From Aristaeella hokkaidonensis (GTDB taxonomy: Bacteria > Bacillota > Clostridia > Christensenellales > Aristaeellaceae), in NCBI RefSeq assembly GCF_018128945.1, contig NZ_CP068393.1:1612001-1676000 (forward strand): a stretch of DNA of 64,000 nucleotides, written 5' to 3'. Positions 49,626 to 58,610 of the stretch are shown here, piece after piece. Within the stretch, counting starts at the first letter, position 1. Every line of letters begins with the position of its first letter. The notes beneath the pieces were generated by a model. That model did not search any database, was not told the DNA's origin, and saw only the letters and a list, made by a program, of their open reading frames with translations. Both the position numbers and the translations under genes were made by a program.

Positions 49626-51620
49626 ATGGCATCCCAAACCTATAATGCCGGTAATATCCAGGTGCTGGAAGGCCTGGAGGCTGTGCGTATGCGCCCCGGC
49701 ATGTATATCGGTACTACTTCTTCCCGCGGCCTTCACCATCTCCTGTGGGAGATCGTGGACAACGCTATTGATGAAGCGGCCAACGGCTTCGCTTCCGAAG
49801 TGTCCGTCACCCTGCATAAGGACGGCTCCGCCAGCGTCTATGACAACGGCCGCGGCATGCCTGTGGACGACCATCCGACCATGCACAAGCCCGGTGTGGA
49901 AGTTATCTTCACTGTGTTGCATGCCGGTGGTAAGTTCAACAGTGAGAACTACGACTATTCCGGCGGCCTCCACGGCGTCGGTGCCAGCGTCGTCAACGCC
50001 TTGAGCAAGTGGCTCACCGTCGACGTCTTCCTCAACTGGACCCATTACCGCATGGCCTTCACCAGCGCTATGGATCCTGCCACCGGCAAAGTCCATGCCG
50101 GCAAGCCCGAGGGTCCGCTGGAAGTCCTTGGCAACACCCGTAAAAAGGGCACCCTGGTTCGTTTCCTTCCGGACGATGAGATTTTCGAGGACGTCCGTTT
50201 CCATACTGAAACCGTCGCCCGCCGCCTGCAGGAGCTGGCATATCTGAACCGCGGTATCCGCATCACCTTCACGGATGAGCGGATTGCCGACGCGGACAGC
50301 CGCACCCGTGTCTTCTGCTATGACGGAGGTATTTCCGATTATGTCCGTTATCTGAATGCCGGCAAAAACGCCCTGCAGGAAGATATCATTTATATTGAAG
50401 GCAAGCGTGACTCGATCATCTGCCGCGCGGCCATCCAGTATACCGACGGCTACACCGAAAGCCTCTTCTCTTATGTCAACAACATCAACACGCCGGAGGG
50501 CGGCACCCATGAGGCCGGTTTCAAAACCGCCTTTACCAAGTGCTTCAACGATTATGCCCGCCGCGTCGGCCTGCTGAAGGAAAAGGATAATAACCTGGCG
50601 GGTGAAGATTTCCGCGAAGGCCTCACTTGTGTCCTGACCACCATGGTCAAGAATCCCCAGTTTGAAGGCCAGACCAAGGGCCGCCTCGGCAACAGTGAAG
50701 TGCGTCCCGCCGTGGAAGCGATCGTTACCCAGCAGTTGCTGGACTGGCTGGACAACCTGAAAAACCAGGAAGTCGCCAACGCCATCGTCTCCAAGGCGAT
50801 GCGCGCTGCCCAGGCCCGGGAAGCCGCCCGCAAGACCCGTGACAACATCCGTAAGGCCAGCCAGCTGGAAGCTGCTCCGCTGGTCGGCAAGCTCTCCAGC
50901 TGCACCGGACGCCATTGGGAGGATAATGAGCTCTTCATCGTGGAAGGTGACTCCGCAGGCGGCAGCGCCAAGCAGGGCCGGGATCGTCGTTTCCAGGCCA
51001 TCCTTCCCCTCCGCGGCAAACCCCTGAACGTTGAGAAAAAGCATCTGGACCAGGTCCTCGCCAATGAAGAATTCCGCAGTCTCATTACCGCCCTGGGTAC
51101 CGGTATTGATGAAGGCTTTACCCTGAACAATCTCAAATACGGCAAAGTCATCATCCTTTCCGATGCTGACCAGGACGGCGCCCACATCCGGGCAATCCTG
51201 CTCACTTTCTTCTTCCGTTATATGAAGGACCTGATCACCGGCGGTCATGTATACATCGGTATGCCTCCGCTCTATAAAATCCAGAAGGGCCAGAAAGTCA
51301 TCTACGCCTACGATGACAAGGAGCTGGCCAAAGCCACCCGTACCGTGGGCAAGGGATACACCCTGCAGCGGTACAAAGGTCTGGGTGAGATGAACCCTGA
51401 GCAGTTGTGGGAAACCACCATGGATCCGTCCCAGCGCAAGCTCATGCGCGTGGGCATTGAGGATGCTGCCCTGGCGGACCGGCTCACCACCGTCCTCATG
51501 GGAGACAAGGTGGAACCCCGCCGCGATTACATCAGCGAACACGCTGACTTTAACCGTACAGACACGTTCGATGCGGAGCTGGACGGCCACAGCGTGCAGG
51601 CGCAGGAAGGAGAGCAGTAA
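49626..51620 (+). CDS. parE: DNA topoisomerase IV subunit B
   Basis: A 664-residue type IIA topoisomerase ATPase subunit. The GHKL part has [34 protein letters not shown] and [16 protein letters not shown]; the transducer and TOPRIM domains follow, with [35 protein letters not shown] and [24 protein letters not shown] and MGDKVEPRR close it. [10 protein letters not shown] with LPLRGK and the C-terminal MGDKVEPRR, and no long GyrB insert, favour ParE over GyrB. With ParC it separates daughter chromosomes. The start follows AAAGGAG. It sits downstream of the hairpin array. Confidence 0.9.
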   Translation: MASQTYNAGNIQVLEGLEAVRMRPGMYIGTTSSRGLHHLLWEIVDNAIDEAANGFASEVSVTLHKDGSASVYDNGRGMPVDDHPTMHKPGVEVIFTVLHAGGKFNSENYDYSGGLHGVGASVVNALSKWLTVDVFLNWTHYRMAFTSAMDPATGKVHAGKPEGPLEVLGNTRKKGTLVRFLPDDEIFEDVRFHTETVARRLQELAYLNRGIRITFTDERIADADSRTRVFCYDGGISDYVRYLNAGKNALQEDIIYIEGKRDSIICRAAIQYTDGYTESLFSYVNNINTPEGGTHEAGFKTAFTKCFNDYARRVGLLKEKDNNLAGEDFREGLTCVLTTMVKNPQFEGQTKGRLGNSEVRPAVEAIVTQQLLDWLDNLKNQEVANAIVSKAMRAAQAREAARKTRDNIRKASQLEAAPLVGKLSSCTGRHWEDNELFIVEGDSAGGSAKQGRDRRFQAILPLRGKPLNVEKKHLDQVLANEEFRSLITALGTGIDEGFTLNNLKYGKVIILSDADQDGAHIRAILLTFFFRYMKDLITGGHVYIGMPPLYKIQKGQKVIYAYDDKELAKATRTVGKGYTLQRYKGLGEMNPEQLWETTMDPSQRKLMRVGIEDAALADRLTTVLMGDKVEPRRDYISEHADFNRTDTFDAELDGHSVQAQEGEQ

Positions 51621-51622
51621 GC

Positions 51623-54130
51623 ATGGCGAAGCGTAAAGAACCTGAAAAGCCTATCGTCAAGGACGATCCTTCCCGGATTCTTGATATCAATATGGAAGAC
51701 GTCATGCATAACAGCATGATGCCCTATGCCGAACATGTTATCCTGGAGCGCGCCCTTCCCCGGGTGGAGGACGGACTGAAGCCTGTTCAGCGTCGTATCC
51801 TCTATACCATGATGGAACTCGGCACCACGCCGGACAAACCGCACCGCAAGTGCGCCCGTATCGTCGGCGACTGTCTCGGTAAATATCATCCCCACGGTGA
51901 CTCCTCTGTCTACGGTGCCCTGGTGCACATGGCGCAGGACTTCTCCATGCGCTGCCCCATGGTGGACGGCCACGGAAACTTCGGCTCCATCGACGGTGAC
52001 GGCGCTGCCGCCATGCGTTATACGGAAGCCCGGATGACGCCCCTGGCCATGGAAATGCTGCGGGATATCGAGAAGGATACCGTACCTTTCCGTCTGAATT
52101 TCGATGATACCCTGAAAGAGCCGGACATGCTGCCCGCCCGTTTCCCGAACCTGCTGGTAAACGGCGCCAACGGTATCGCTGTCGGTCTGGCCACCAACAT
52201 TCCCACCCACAACCTGGGAGAAGCCGTCCGCGCCGTCATCGCCCAGATGGAAAACCCGGATATCACCCTGGATGAACTGATGAAGATCCTCCCCGGTCCG
52301 GACTTTCCCACCGGCGGCGTGCTGCTCTGCAATGAGGAGATCCGCCGCGGCTATGAAACCGGCAAAGGCAAGCTGACCCTCCGTGCCCGGGTCAATATCG
52401 AGGACGGCCCTTCCGGAAGGAAGCTCCTCGTCATTACCGAAATTCCTTATCAGATCAATAAAGCCGCCATGCTGGAAAAAATCCAGAAACTGAGCGAGGA
52501 TAAAAAAGTGGCTCTCGGCGGTATCTATGATATCCGCGATGAGAGCGACCGCACCGGTATGCGGGCCGTTATTGAGCTCAAGCGCGACGTGGATCCCCTG
52601 CGGACCCTGTCCTATCTGTATAAGTATTCCGACCTTCAGGTCACCTTCGGCGTCAATATGGTCGCCATTGTCGGCGGCAAGCCGAAGCAGCTGAGCCTGA
52701 AGGAACTCATTGCCAGCTATATTGATTACCAGAAGCAGGTTGTCACCCGCCGCACGGAGTATGAACTGAAGCAGGCAAAGGCCCGCGCTCATGTTCTGGA
52801 AGGCCTGATGATCGCCCTGGATAATCTGGATGAGGTTATTGCCCTGATCCGTGCCAGCAAGAGCCCGAAAGAAGCCCGTATCGGCCTCATGGAGCGGTTT
52901 GCGCTGACCGAGATCCAGGCCCAGGCCATCCTTGATATGCGCCTGCAGCGCCTGACCAATCTGGAAGTGGAAGCCCTCCGGAAGGAATACGCGGATATCC
53001 TGAAGCTGATTGCCCGTCTCGAAGGCATCCTGAAGAGCGGAAAGAAGCTGAATGAAGTTATACGCAAGGAAATGGAAGCCATTGCGGAGGAGTTTGCCAA
53101 TGACCGCCGCACCACGCTGGAAGTTCCTGAGGATGCTCCCGTGGATCTGCCGGACAACACGCCCGAACCGGAAGACGCTGTGATCGTCTACACCGAGGGC
53201 GGCTACCTCAAGCGTGTTTCTCCCGCCCTGCTGAAGCGTACTCCGCTTCCCACAGCGGAAGAAAACCTCACTGAAAGCGCCCGCTGGCTGCTTCCGACCA
53301 CTACGGCGGAGAATCTCTATATCTTCACCGATCTGGGCAACTGCTATCCCATCAATGTCGGCAAGATTGCGGAATGCAAGCCGAAGGACCGCGGCCAGCT
53401 TCTTTCAGGCGTCCTCATGGGCATCGAGGAGAACGAGCAGCCGCTGCTTATGCTGACCTGCGATTCCGCGAAGATGAAGGATCTGCCGGACTTCCTGTTC
53501 ATCACAAAGAACGGTATGATCAAGCGCACCGCGGCCGTGGACTATGATGTCCGCAGCCGGAAGTATCCTTGCCTGTCCCTGAAGAAGGGTGATGCGCTCC
53601 TGGCCATTCTTCCCGCCGCGCATGAGGGCGATCTGCTGCTTATCACCAGGGGCGGCATGAGCATCCGCTTCCCGCTCTCCACTGTTCCGGTCCAGGGACG
53701 GATCGCCACAGGCGTCAAGGGCATGAGTGTGGAAAGCGGAGATGATGTGCTCTGGGTCAGCCAGCTTGAGGAAACCGATGAAATCGTCATCTTCTCTGAG
53801 CGCGGCTGGGCCAAGCGCATTCCCCAGCTTGATTTTGAACCCCAGAACCGTGCCGGCAAGGGCGTCCGCTGCTTCTACTTCAACAAGAACGGCTCCAACG
53901 GCAAGTGCATTGCCGATGTCAGCCGGATCAACCGTGATCTGCCCTGCGATCTGCTGGTCTACCAGGCCCGCAGTCCGGTCAGCAAACTCTCCCGGGACGA
54001 TATCCTGCTCCAGAACCGGGCTGGCAAGGGAATGCCCTACGTCATGGCCATCCTGGACGACATCGTCACCGGCGTTACGGCCGTCCCAGCTCCCGTTTCC
54101 GAAGAACCCGCTTCTCCGGAATCCACATAA
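51623..54130 (+). CDS. parC: DNA topoisomerase IV subunit A
   Basis: An 835-residue cleavage-joining subunit. The catalytic Tyr lies in [15 protein letters not shown] near residue 132, in the winged helix that follows [22 protein letters not shown]. The coiled-coil tower and a C-terminal DNA-wrapping domain follow ([34 protein letters not shown] and [10 protein letters not shown] as blades). No canonical GyrA box (QRRGGKG) is seen, so ParC is the better call. The gene starts 2 bases after the parE stop and shares its operon. Confidence 0.88.
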   Translation: MAKRKEPEKPIVKDDPSRILDINMEDVMHNSMMPYAEHVILERALPRVEDGLKPVQRRILYTMMELGTTPDKPHRKCARIVGDCLGKYHPHGDSSVYGALVHMAQDFSMRCPMVDGHGNFGSIDGDGAAAMRYTEARMTPLAMEMLRDIEKDTVPFRLNFDDTLKEPDMLPARFPNLLVNGANGIAVGLATNIPTHNLGEAVRAVIAQMENPDITLDELMKILPGPDFPTGGVLLCNEEIRRGYETGKGKLTLRARVNIEDGPSGRKLLVITEIPYQINKAAMLEKIQKLSEDKKVALGGIYDIRDESDRTGMRAVIELKRDVDPLRTLSYLYKYSDLQVTFGVNMVAIVGGKPKQLSLKELIASYIDYQKQVVTRRTEYELKQAKARAHVLEGLMIALDNLDEVIALIRASKSPKEARIGLMERFALTEIQAQAILDMRLQRLTNLEVEALRKEYADILKLIARLEGILKSGKKLNEVIRKEMEAIAEEFANDRRTTLEVPEDAPVDLPDNTPEPEDAVIVYTEGGYLKRVSPALLKRTPLPTAEENLTESARWLLPTTTAENLYIFTDLGNCYPINVGKIAECKPKDRGQLLSGVLMGIEENEQPLLMLTCDSAKMKDLPDFLFITKNGMIKRTAAVDYDVRSRKYPCLSLKKGDALLAILPAAHEGDLLLITRGGMSIRFPLSTVPVQGRIATGVKGMSVESGDDVLWVSQLEETDEIVIFSERGWAKRIPQLDFEPQNRAGKGVRCFYFNKNGSNGKCIADVSRINRDLPCDLLVYQARSPVSKLSRDDILLQNRAGKGMPYVMAILDDIVTGVTAVPAPVSEEPASPEST

Positions 54131-54175
54131 TCCTTTCCCCGGTCATTAACCATCAGGCAATTTCCCACACAATCA

Positions 54176-54212
54176 ATAATTCTGAATTATGAATTCTGAA
54201 TTATGAATTTTA
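54176..54212. repeat. Heptanucleotide tandem repeat, AATTATG/AATTCTG type
   Basis: Five units alternate AATTCTG and AATTATG and end just before the ybaB ribosome binding site. Confidence 0.8.
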
Positions 54213-54231
54213 CATTGGAGGTACATCAATT

Positions 54232-54570
54232 ATGGGTAGACAGAATTTCGGCGGCTTCGGTGGAGGCGCCAACATGCAGCAGCTTATGCGTCAGGCGCAG
54301 AAAATGCAGCAGCAGATGCAGGAAGCCCAGGAACGCCTGGACGAAGCTGAATACGAAGCTACCGCCGGCGGCGGAATGGTTTCCGTCAAAGTCAGCGGCA
54401 AGCGCGAGCTGACCGCGATCACCATCGATCCCCAGGTTGTGGATCCGGACGATATCGAAATGCTGCAGGATCTGGTGATGGCTGCGGTGAACGAAGCGCT
54501 TCGCAAGGGCGAGGAAGCCCGCGAAACCGCGATGAACCGCATGGCTCCCGGAATGGGTGGTCTGTTCTGA
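54232..54570 (+). CDS. ybaB: YbaB/EbfC nucleoid-associated protein
   Basis: A 112-residue DNA-binding protein. The N-terminal Gly/Asn/Gln-rich region leads into a helix (LMRQAQKMQQQMQEAQERLD), then the EbfC core (EATAGGGMVSVKVSGKRELTAITIDPQVVDPDDIEMLQDLVMAAVNEAL in parts). It forms a dimer that binds DNA like tweezers. The start follows TTGGAGG. It is separated by one base from recR, as in most bacteria, where the pair is usually preceded by dnaX; here parC and a heptamer repeat come first. Confidence 0.95.
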   Translation: MGRQNFGGFGGGANMQQLMRQAQKMQQQMQEAQERLDEAEYEATAGGGMVSVKVSGKRELTAITIDPQVVDPDDIEMLQDLVMAAVNEALRKGEEARETAMNRMAPGMGGLF

Positions 54571-54571
54571 G

Positions 54572-55171
54572 ATGAGCAGTCAGTTTGAGCCCATTGCGGC
54601 CATGGCCATGGAACTGGCCAAGCTGCCCGGCATAGGGCCTAAAACGGCCCAGCGCCTTGCTTATCATCTGGCCTCGCAGCCGCAGGAAAACGTCCGTGCC
54701 CTCTCTGTCGCACTCTGGGAAGGCCGCAAAGCTATACGCTTCTGCGAAACCTGCGGTAATTATTCCACCGGCGATGCCTGCCCCATATGCGCGGATCCCA
54801 CCCGTCACAACGGCCAGATCTGCGTGGTTCGCGATCCCCGGGATGTGGCGGCGCTTGAACGAATGCATGAGTATCACGGGCTTTACCACGTGCTTCATGG
54901 AACCCTGTCTCCCATGGAAGGCGTCGGTCCCGATGACATCCACATCCGGGAGCTTCTTGCGCGTCTCGGCACGGAAGAAGTAAACGAGGTTATTCTCGCA
55001 ACCAATCCGGATGTGGAGGGCGAGGCAACCGCAACCTATATTGCGCGTCTTCTGAAGCCCATGAATGTCAAATGTACCCGGATCGCCCACGGTGTTCCCG
55101 TCGGCGGCGACTTGGAGTATACGGATGAAGTCACCCTCTATAAAGCCCTTGAAGGCAGAAGAGACATGTAA
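54572..55171 (+). CDS. recR: Recombination mediator RecR
   Basis: A 199-residue protein for recombinational repair with RecF/RecO. It has the helix-hairpin-helix (LPGIGPKTAQRLAYHL, residues 18-33), a four-Cys zinc finger (CETCGNYSTGDACPIC near 60) and a TOPRIM domain (ATNPDVEGEATATYIARLL near 147). The ATG at 54572 is one base after the ybaB stop and follows GGGTGG. All conserved parts are intact. Confidence 0.96.
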   Translation: MSSQFEPIAAMAMELAKLPGIGPKTAQRLAYHLASQPQENVRALSVALWEGRKAIRFCETCGNYSTGDACPICADPTRHNGQICVVRDPRDVAALERMHEYHGLYHVLHGTLSPMEGVGPDDIHIRELLARLGTEEVNEVILATNPDVEGEATATYIARLLKPMNVKCTRIAHGVPVGGDLEYTDEVTLYKALEGRRDM

Positions 55172-55216
55172 TCTTGTCAACTCACAAACATGGTAAGAGT
55201 CTCCACACATCAGCCA

Positions 55217-55264
55217 CAATGAAGGCTATGCCTTCATTGTCATCCCGAGCCTGGCCGAGGGATC
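55217..55264. repeat. Hairpin plus GTCATCCCGAG-type dispersed repeat
   Basis: CAATGAAGGC-TAT-GCCTTCATTG is a perfect 10-base-pair hairpin (55217-55239), overlapping TGTCATCCCGAGCCTGGC and GAGGGATCCC. The latter resembles the GTCATCCTGAGC...GGATC repeat found in many bacterial genomes. The TAT loop and GC closing pair match a hairpin of the parE array. Confidence 0.6.
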
Positions 55265-55274
55265 CCTTGATAAA

Positions 55275-56525
55275 ATGACTTACGAATTTATAACGCCTCT
55301 TTTACTTATTCTTTGCCTGCTTCTCCTGATTATCCTTTTGATCAGGCAGTCTGCGCTTGACCATAAACAGGAACGCGACCGGATGACCCAGGAACACGGC
55401 CTGGTCAATCTTGGCAACCGTCTTCTGGATGAGCTTGACGCCCAGCACGATGAAGCGGCAAAATCCCTTTATGAAACCAATCAGTCGCTCATGACCACCC
55501 TGTCCCAGATGGGACAGGGTCAGTCTACATTGCTGGAAAGCATGCAACGTCAGGTTCTTCTTTCCACCCGGAACCAGGAGGAAAAGATCAATGATCTCCG
55601 CCTGGAGAATGAGCGTCAGCTTACTGAGATGCGCAAAACCGTGGATGACCGCTTGTCGGAAAGCCTGGACAAGAAGCTGGATCAGTCCTTTGCCCAGGTC
55701 AGTGAGCGTCTCGAGTCCGTCTATAAAGGACTCGGTGAAATGCACACCCTGGCATCCGGTGTCGGGGATCTGAAAAAGGTTCTCACCAATGTCAAAACCC
55801 GTGGTATCTGGGGTGAAATGCAGCTGGGCAACCTGATCCGCCAGACGCTGGCTCCCGGCCAATACGAGGAAAACGTTGCCGTCGTCCCCGGCTCTGCGGA
55901 ACGGGTTGAGTTTGCGGTTTGCCTGCCGGACCAGAGTGGAAATACGGTATATCTGCCCGTGGACAGCAAGTTCCCCCAGGAGGACTATATCCGCCTGACG
56001 GATGCCGCCCAGCAGGGAGACGCTGCCGGTGCTGAAGCTGCCCGGAAGGCGCTCATCCAGCGCCTGAAGCAGGAAGCGAAAAAGATCTCTGAAAAGTATA
56101 TCTCCCCGCCTTATACCACGGACTTTGCCATCATGTTCCTGCCTGTGGAAGGCCTGTATTCCGAAGCGCTTCAGACGCCGGAACTAGTCGAAACCCTGCA
56201 GCGGGAGCAACGGATCGTCATTGCGGGACCCGGTACCTTCTCTGCCATGCTCAACGCCCTGCAGATGGGCTTCCGTACGCTGGCCATTGAGAAGCGTTCC
56301 GGAGAAGTCTGGCTTCTGCTGGGTGAAATCAAAAAGGACTTTACCCGCTTTGCGGAAACACTGGAAAACACTCGCCGCCGTCTGGATCAGGCGGGAGAAT
56401 CCATTGATTCAGCTGTTACAAAATCCCGTTCCATCCAGCGCAAGCTTTCCGCGCTGGAAACCGGTCCCGCTGCTCTTGACAATCCCCCTGAAACCCTTAC
56501 AATACAAGAGGATGTTGATCAATAA
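55275..56525 (+). CDS. rmuC: RmuC-family DNA recombination protein
   Basis: A 416-residue protein. An N-terminal transmembrane helix (LLLILCLLLLIILLI) is followed by a long coiled coil (residues about 30-130, Gln/Leu/Glu-rich) and the RmuC nuclease-like domain (GIWGEMQLGNLIRQTLAPGQYEEN, then YLPVDSKFPQEDYIRL and FRTLAIEKRSGEVW). RmuC limits inversions at short inverted repeats. That is notable in a window with so many palindromes. The ribosome binding site is poor (GAGGGA, 12 bases upstream). Confidence 0.9.
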   Translation: MTYEFITPLLLILCLLLLIILLIRQSALDHKQERDRMTQEHGLVNLGNRLLDELDAQHDEAAKSLYETNQSLMTTLSQMGQGQSTLLESMQRQVLLSTRNQEEKINDLRLENERQLTEMRKTVDDRLSESLDKKLDQSFAQVSERLESVYKGLGEMHTLASGVGDLKKVLTNVKTRGIWGEMQLGNLIRQTLAPGQYEENVAVVPGSAERVEFAVCLPDQSGNTVYLPVDSKFPQEDYIRLTDAAQQGDAAGAEAARKALIQRLKQEAKKISEKYISPPYTTDFAIMFLPVEGLYSEALQTPELVETLQREQRIVIAGPGTFSAMLNALQMGFRTLAIEKRSGEVWLLLGEIKKDFTRFAETLENTRRRLDQAGESIDSAVTKSRSIQRKLSALETGPAALDNPPETLTIQEDVDQ

Positions 56526-56652
56526 AATCGTTTTTCTCCGGCATGTATAAATACATTCTGCTTTTCCATGCCGGTCCATATCATTTCAGGCCGTTGCGGA
56601 AGCATTCCCCGGAGAAAAAGGTCAATCGAAAAAAACTGGGAGGAATCGTGCT

Positions 56653-57723
56653 ATGTCCATCAAAACGGAAATCTGGGGAAAATCCCCCAAAGGAAAAGAT
56701 GTCCATAAGTTTACCATGACCAACAGCATGGGCGCTTCTGTCACTGTTATGGAGTGGGGCGCCATTGTCACCTCCATTATCGTCCCGGATGCCGGCGGCA
56801 ATATGGATGATGTTGCCCTTGGTTTCGACTCCCTGGATCGCTATATCGGGCCTCACGGCTGCTTCGGCGATACAGTCGGCCGTTATGGCAACCGTATCGG
56901 AGCCGGCAAATTTTCCATCGACGGTGTCCAGTACCAGGTTGCCCTCAATGACAACGGCAAAAACCACCTGCACGGCGGCAACGTCGGCTTCGCGGCTCAT
57001 TTCTGGACCGGCACCCCCAAAGAAGGCGAACATGAGGATTCTGTTTCCTTCCATCGTGTTTCCCCCGATGGTGAGGAAAACTATCCCGGCAATCTGGATG
57101 TAACCGTGACCTTCACCTGGAATGATATGTGCGATCTGATCATCCGCTATGAAGCCACCACTGACAAGCCCACCCTCTGCAACCTCACCAACCACACCTA
57201 CTTCAACCTGGGCGGCCACAAGCACGGCACCGTCAAGGATCACGAAGTTGCCATCGATGCCGATGTCATCACCAAGGTGGACAGCGGCCTGATCCCCACC
57301 GGCGACTATATGCCCGTTGTCGGAACGCCCCTGGATCTCCGCGACGGCCTGTTGCTGGAAGAAGGACTTGAAGTTTATGAAACCTGCCCCCAGATGATTC
57401 CCGCCGGCGGTTATGACCACAACTTCGTTCTCCGCAAGGGTGAAGCCATGGGCGCTGCAGCCAGCGTATATCATGAAGAATCCGGCCGCTATATGGAAGT
57501 GCTGACTGACCAGCCTGCCATTCAGCTTTACACCGCCTGCACACTGGATGTAAAGGGTGGCAAGGAAGGCGCGGATTACGGCCATTATTCCGGTTTCTGC
57601 CTGGAAACCCAGCACTGCCCGGATGATCCCAATCATCCCAACTTCCCCGGCACCACGATCCTTCGTCCCGGTGAAAAGTATGACACCACCACCATCTACG
57701 CTTTCCGTGCGGATGATGAATAA
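56653..57723 (+). CDS. galM: Galactose mutarotase (aldose 1-epimerase)
   Basis: A 356-residue beta-sandwich enzyme that interconverts the anomers of galactose and glucose. The catalytic His lies in LTNHTYFNLGGH near residue 179 and in HLHGGNVGFAAHFW near 107; the catalytic Glu is in SGFCLETQHCPDDPNH near 317. GRYGNRIGAGKF is typical of the family. Cytosolic, no signal peptide. The start follows GGGAGG. It is followed by a terminator and stands alone. Confidence 0.94.
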   Translation: MSIKTEIWGKSPKGKDVHKFTMTNSMGASVTVMEWGAIVTSIIVPDAGGNMDDVALGFDSLDRYIGPHGCFGDTVGRYGNRIGAGKFSIDGVQYQVALNDNGKNHLHGGNVGFAAHFWTGTPKEGEHEDSVSFHRVSPDGEENYPGNLDVTVTFTWNDMCDLIIRYEATTDKPTLCNLTNHTYFNLGGHKHGTVKDHEVAIDADVITKVDSGLIPTGDYMPVVGTPLDLRDGLLLEEGLEVYETCPQMIPAGGYDHNFVLRKGEAMGAAASVYHEESGRYMEVLTDQPAIQLYTACTLDVKGGKEGADYGHYSGFCLETQHCPDDPNHPNFPGTTILRPGEKYDTTTIYAFRADDE

Positions 57724-57732
57724 TCCAAACGC

Positions 57733-57773
57733 AATGAAAAATCCTGCTGCTTCATGCAGCGGGATTTTTCATT
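57733..57773. terminator. Terminator between galM and the GlsB-like gene
   Basis: AATGAAAAATCC-T-GCTGC pairs with GCAGC-G-GGATTTTTCATT around TTCAT. It serves galM on the plus strand and overlaps the stop codon of the converging gene. Confidence 0.75.
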
Positions 57774-58029
57774 TGTCACTGTTATTTCGCGAACACTTCT
57801 TAACGCAGAACAGGACTGCGCATGCGCCAATCACGGAAACGATGATGTTTCCGACTCCGTTGATGGAGTCAAGACCGATCAGGCTGAACAGCAGGTTGCC
57901 CACAACACCGCCGACCAGGCCCAGCAGGATGTTGCTGAGCAGTCCGTCAGGTCTTCCCTTCATGATCTTGCTGGCCGCGAAACCAGCCAGCGCCCACAGT
58001 GCAATCTTGATAATCCAGCTGAAAATCAT
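57769..58029 (-). CDS. GlsB/YeaQ/YmgE-type small membrane protein
   Basis: An 86-residue membrane protein with three hydrophobic helices. The Gly-rich SKIMKGRPDGLLSNILLGLVGGVVGNLLF is the family mark (shown in parts: GRPDGLLSNILLGLVGG). It belongs to the transglycosylase-associated family induced by stress; its function is unclear. It ends with a Cys/Lys-rich tail (VKKCSRNNSDK). The start follows AGGAGGGG. Confidence 0.88.
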   Translation of the reverse strand: MIFSWIIKIALWALAGFAASKIMKGRPDGLLSNILLGLVGGVVGNLLFSLIGLDSINGVGNIIVSVIGACAVLFCVKKCSRNNSDK

Positions 58030-58061
58030 GTTTTTCCCCTCCTGTATAGCTTATCAGGCAA

Positions 58062-58520
58062 TTACATTTTCTCATCAACAAGCTTCTTCAGCTCGTTCAT
58101 GAATGTGCCCACGTCGGTGAACTTCCGGTATACTGCCGCAAAGCGCACATAGGCGACGTCGTTCAGGTTCTTCAGTTCAGACATAACCATATCGCCGATC
58201 TTTTCGGAAGCAATTTCTCCGTCCATCGTGGCATAGGCCTTCTGTTCCACCCGGGTCACAATCTCGTCGATCTGCTGCATACTCACAGGCAGCTTATCGC
58301 AGGCATGCAGGATACCCGCCTTGATCTTCCGGCTGTCAAAGCTCTCCCGGCGTCCGTCCCGCTTTACCACAAACAGAGGACTGAGTTCAACCTTTTCATA
58401 GGTTGTAAAACGTCTGCCGCAGTTTGTACATTCTCTCCTGCGCCGGATGCTGTTTCCGTCATCCGTCGGCCGGGAGTCAATTACTTTACTGTCCAGGCAG
58501 CTGCAATACTGGCATTTCAT
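58062..58520 (-). CDS. nrdR: Transcriptional repressor NrdR
   Basis: A 152-residue regulator of ribonucleotide reductase genes. The N-terminal zinc ribbon is CQYC at residues 3-6 with CTNCGRRFTTYE near 31; the ATP-cone domain follows (VVKRDGRRESFDSRKIKAGI). It senses ATP and dATP and represses nrd promoters through NrdR boxes. I start at the ATG at 58520, after GGAGGGAA. The longer frame to 58568 has no support. Confidence 0.95.
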   Translation of the reverse strand: MKCQYCSCLDSKVIDSRPTDDGNSIRRRRECTNCGRRFTTYEKVELSPLFVVKRDGRRESFDSRKIKAGILHACDKLPVSMQQIDEIVTRVEQKAYATMDGEIASEKIGDMVMSELKNLNDVAYVRFAAVYRKFTDVGTFMNELKKLVDEKM

Positions 58521-58610
58521 AATCTTTCCCTCCACTGTGCTGTCAGGTGTTCTCGTGGGTTCAACCAATCTATTATTCCAGAGTCTTCAGTTTTATGTTT
58601 TCAGTATTAA

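Noticed and set aside
49287..51590. Minus-strand open frame of 767 codons
   Set aside because: It is antisense to parE, whose motifs are complete. The frame is a product of codon bias.
49626..54130. gyrB-gyrA instead of parE-parC
   Set aside because: Details of both proteins fit topoisomerase IV better ([19 protein letters not shown], no GyrA box). A phylogeny would be needed to be final.
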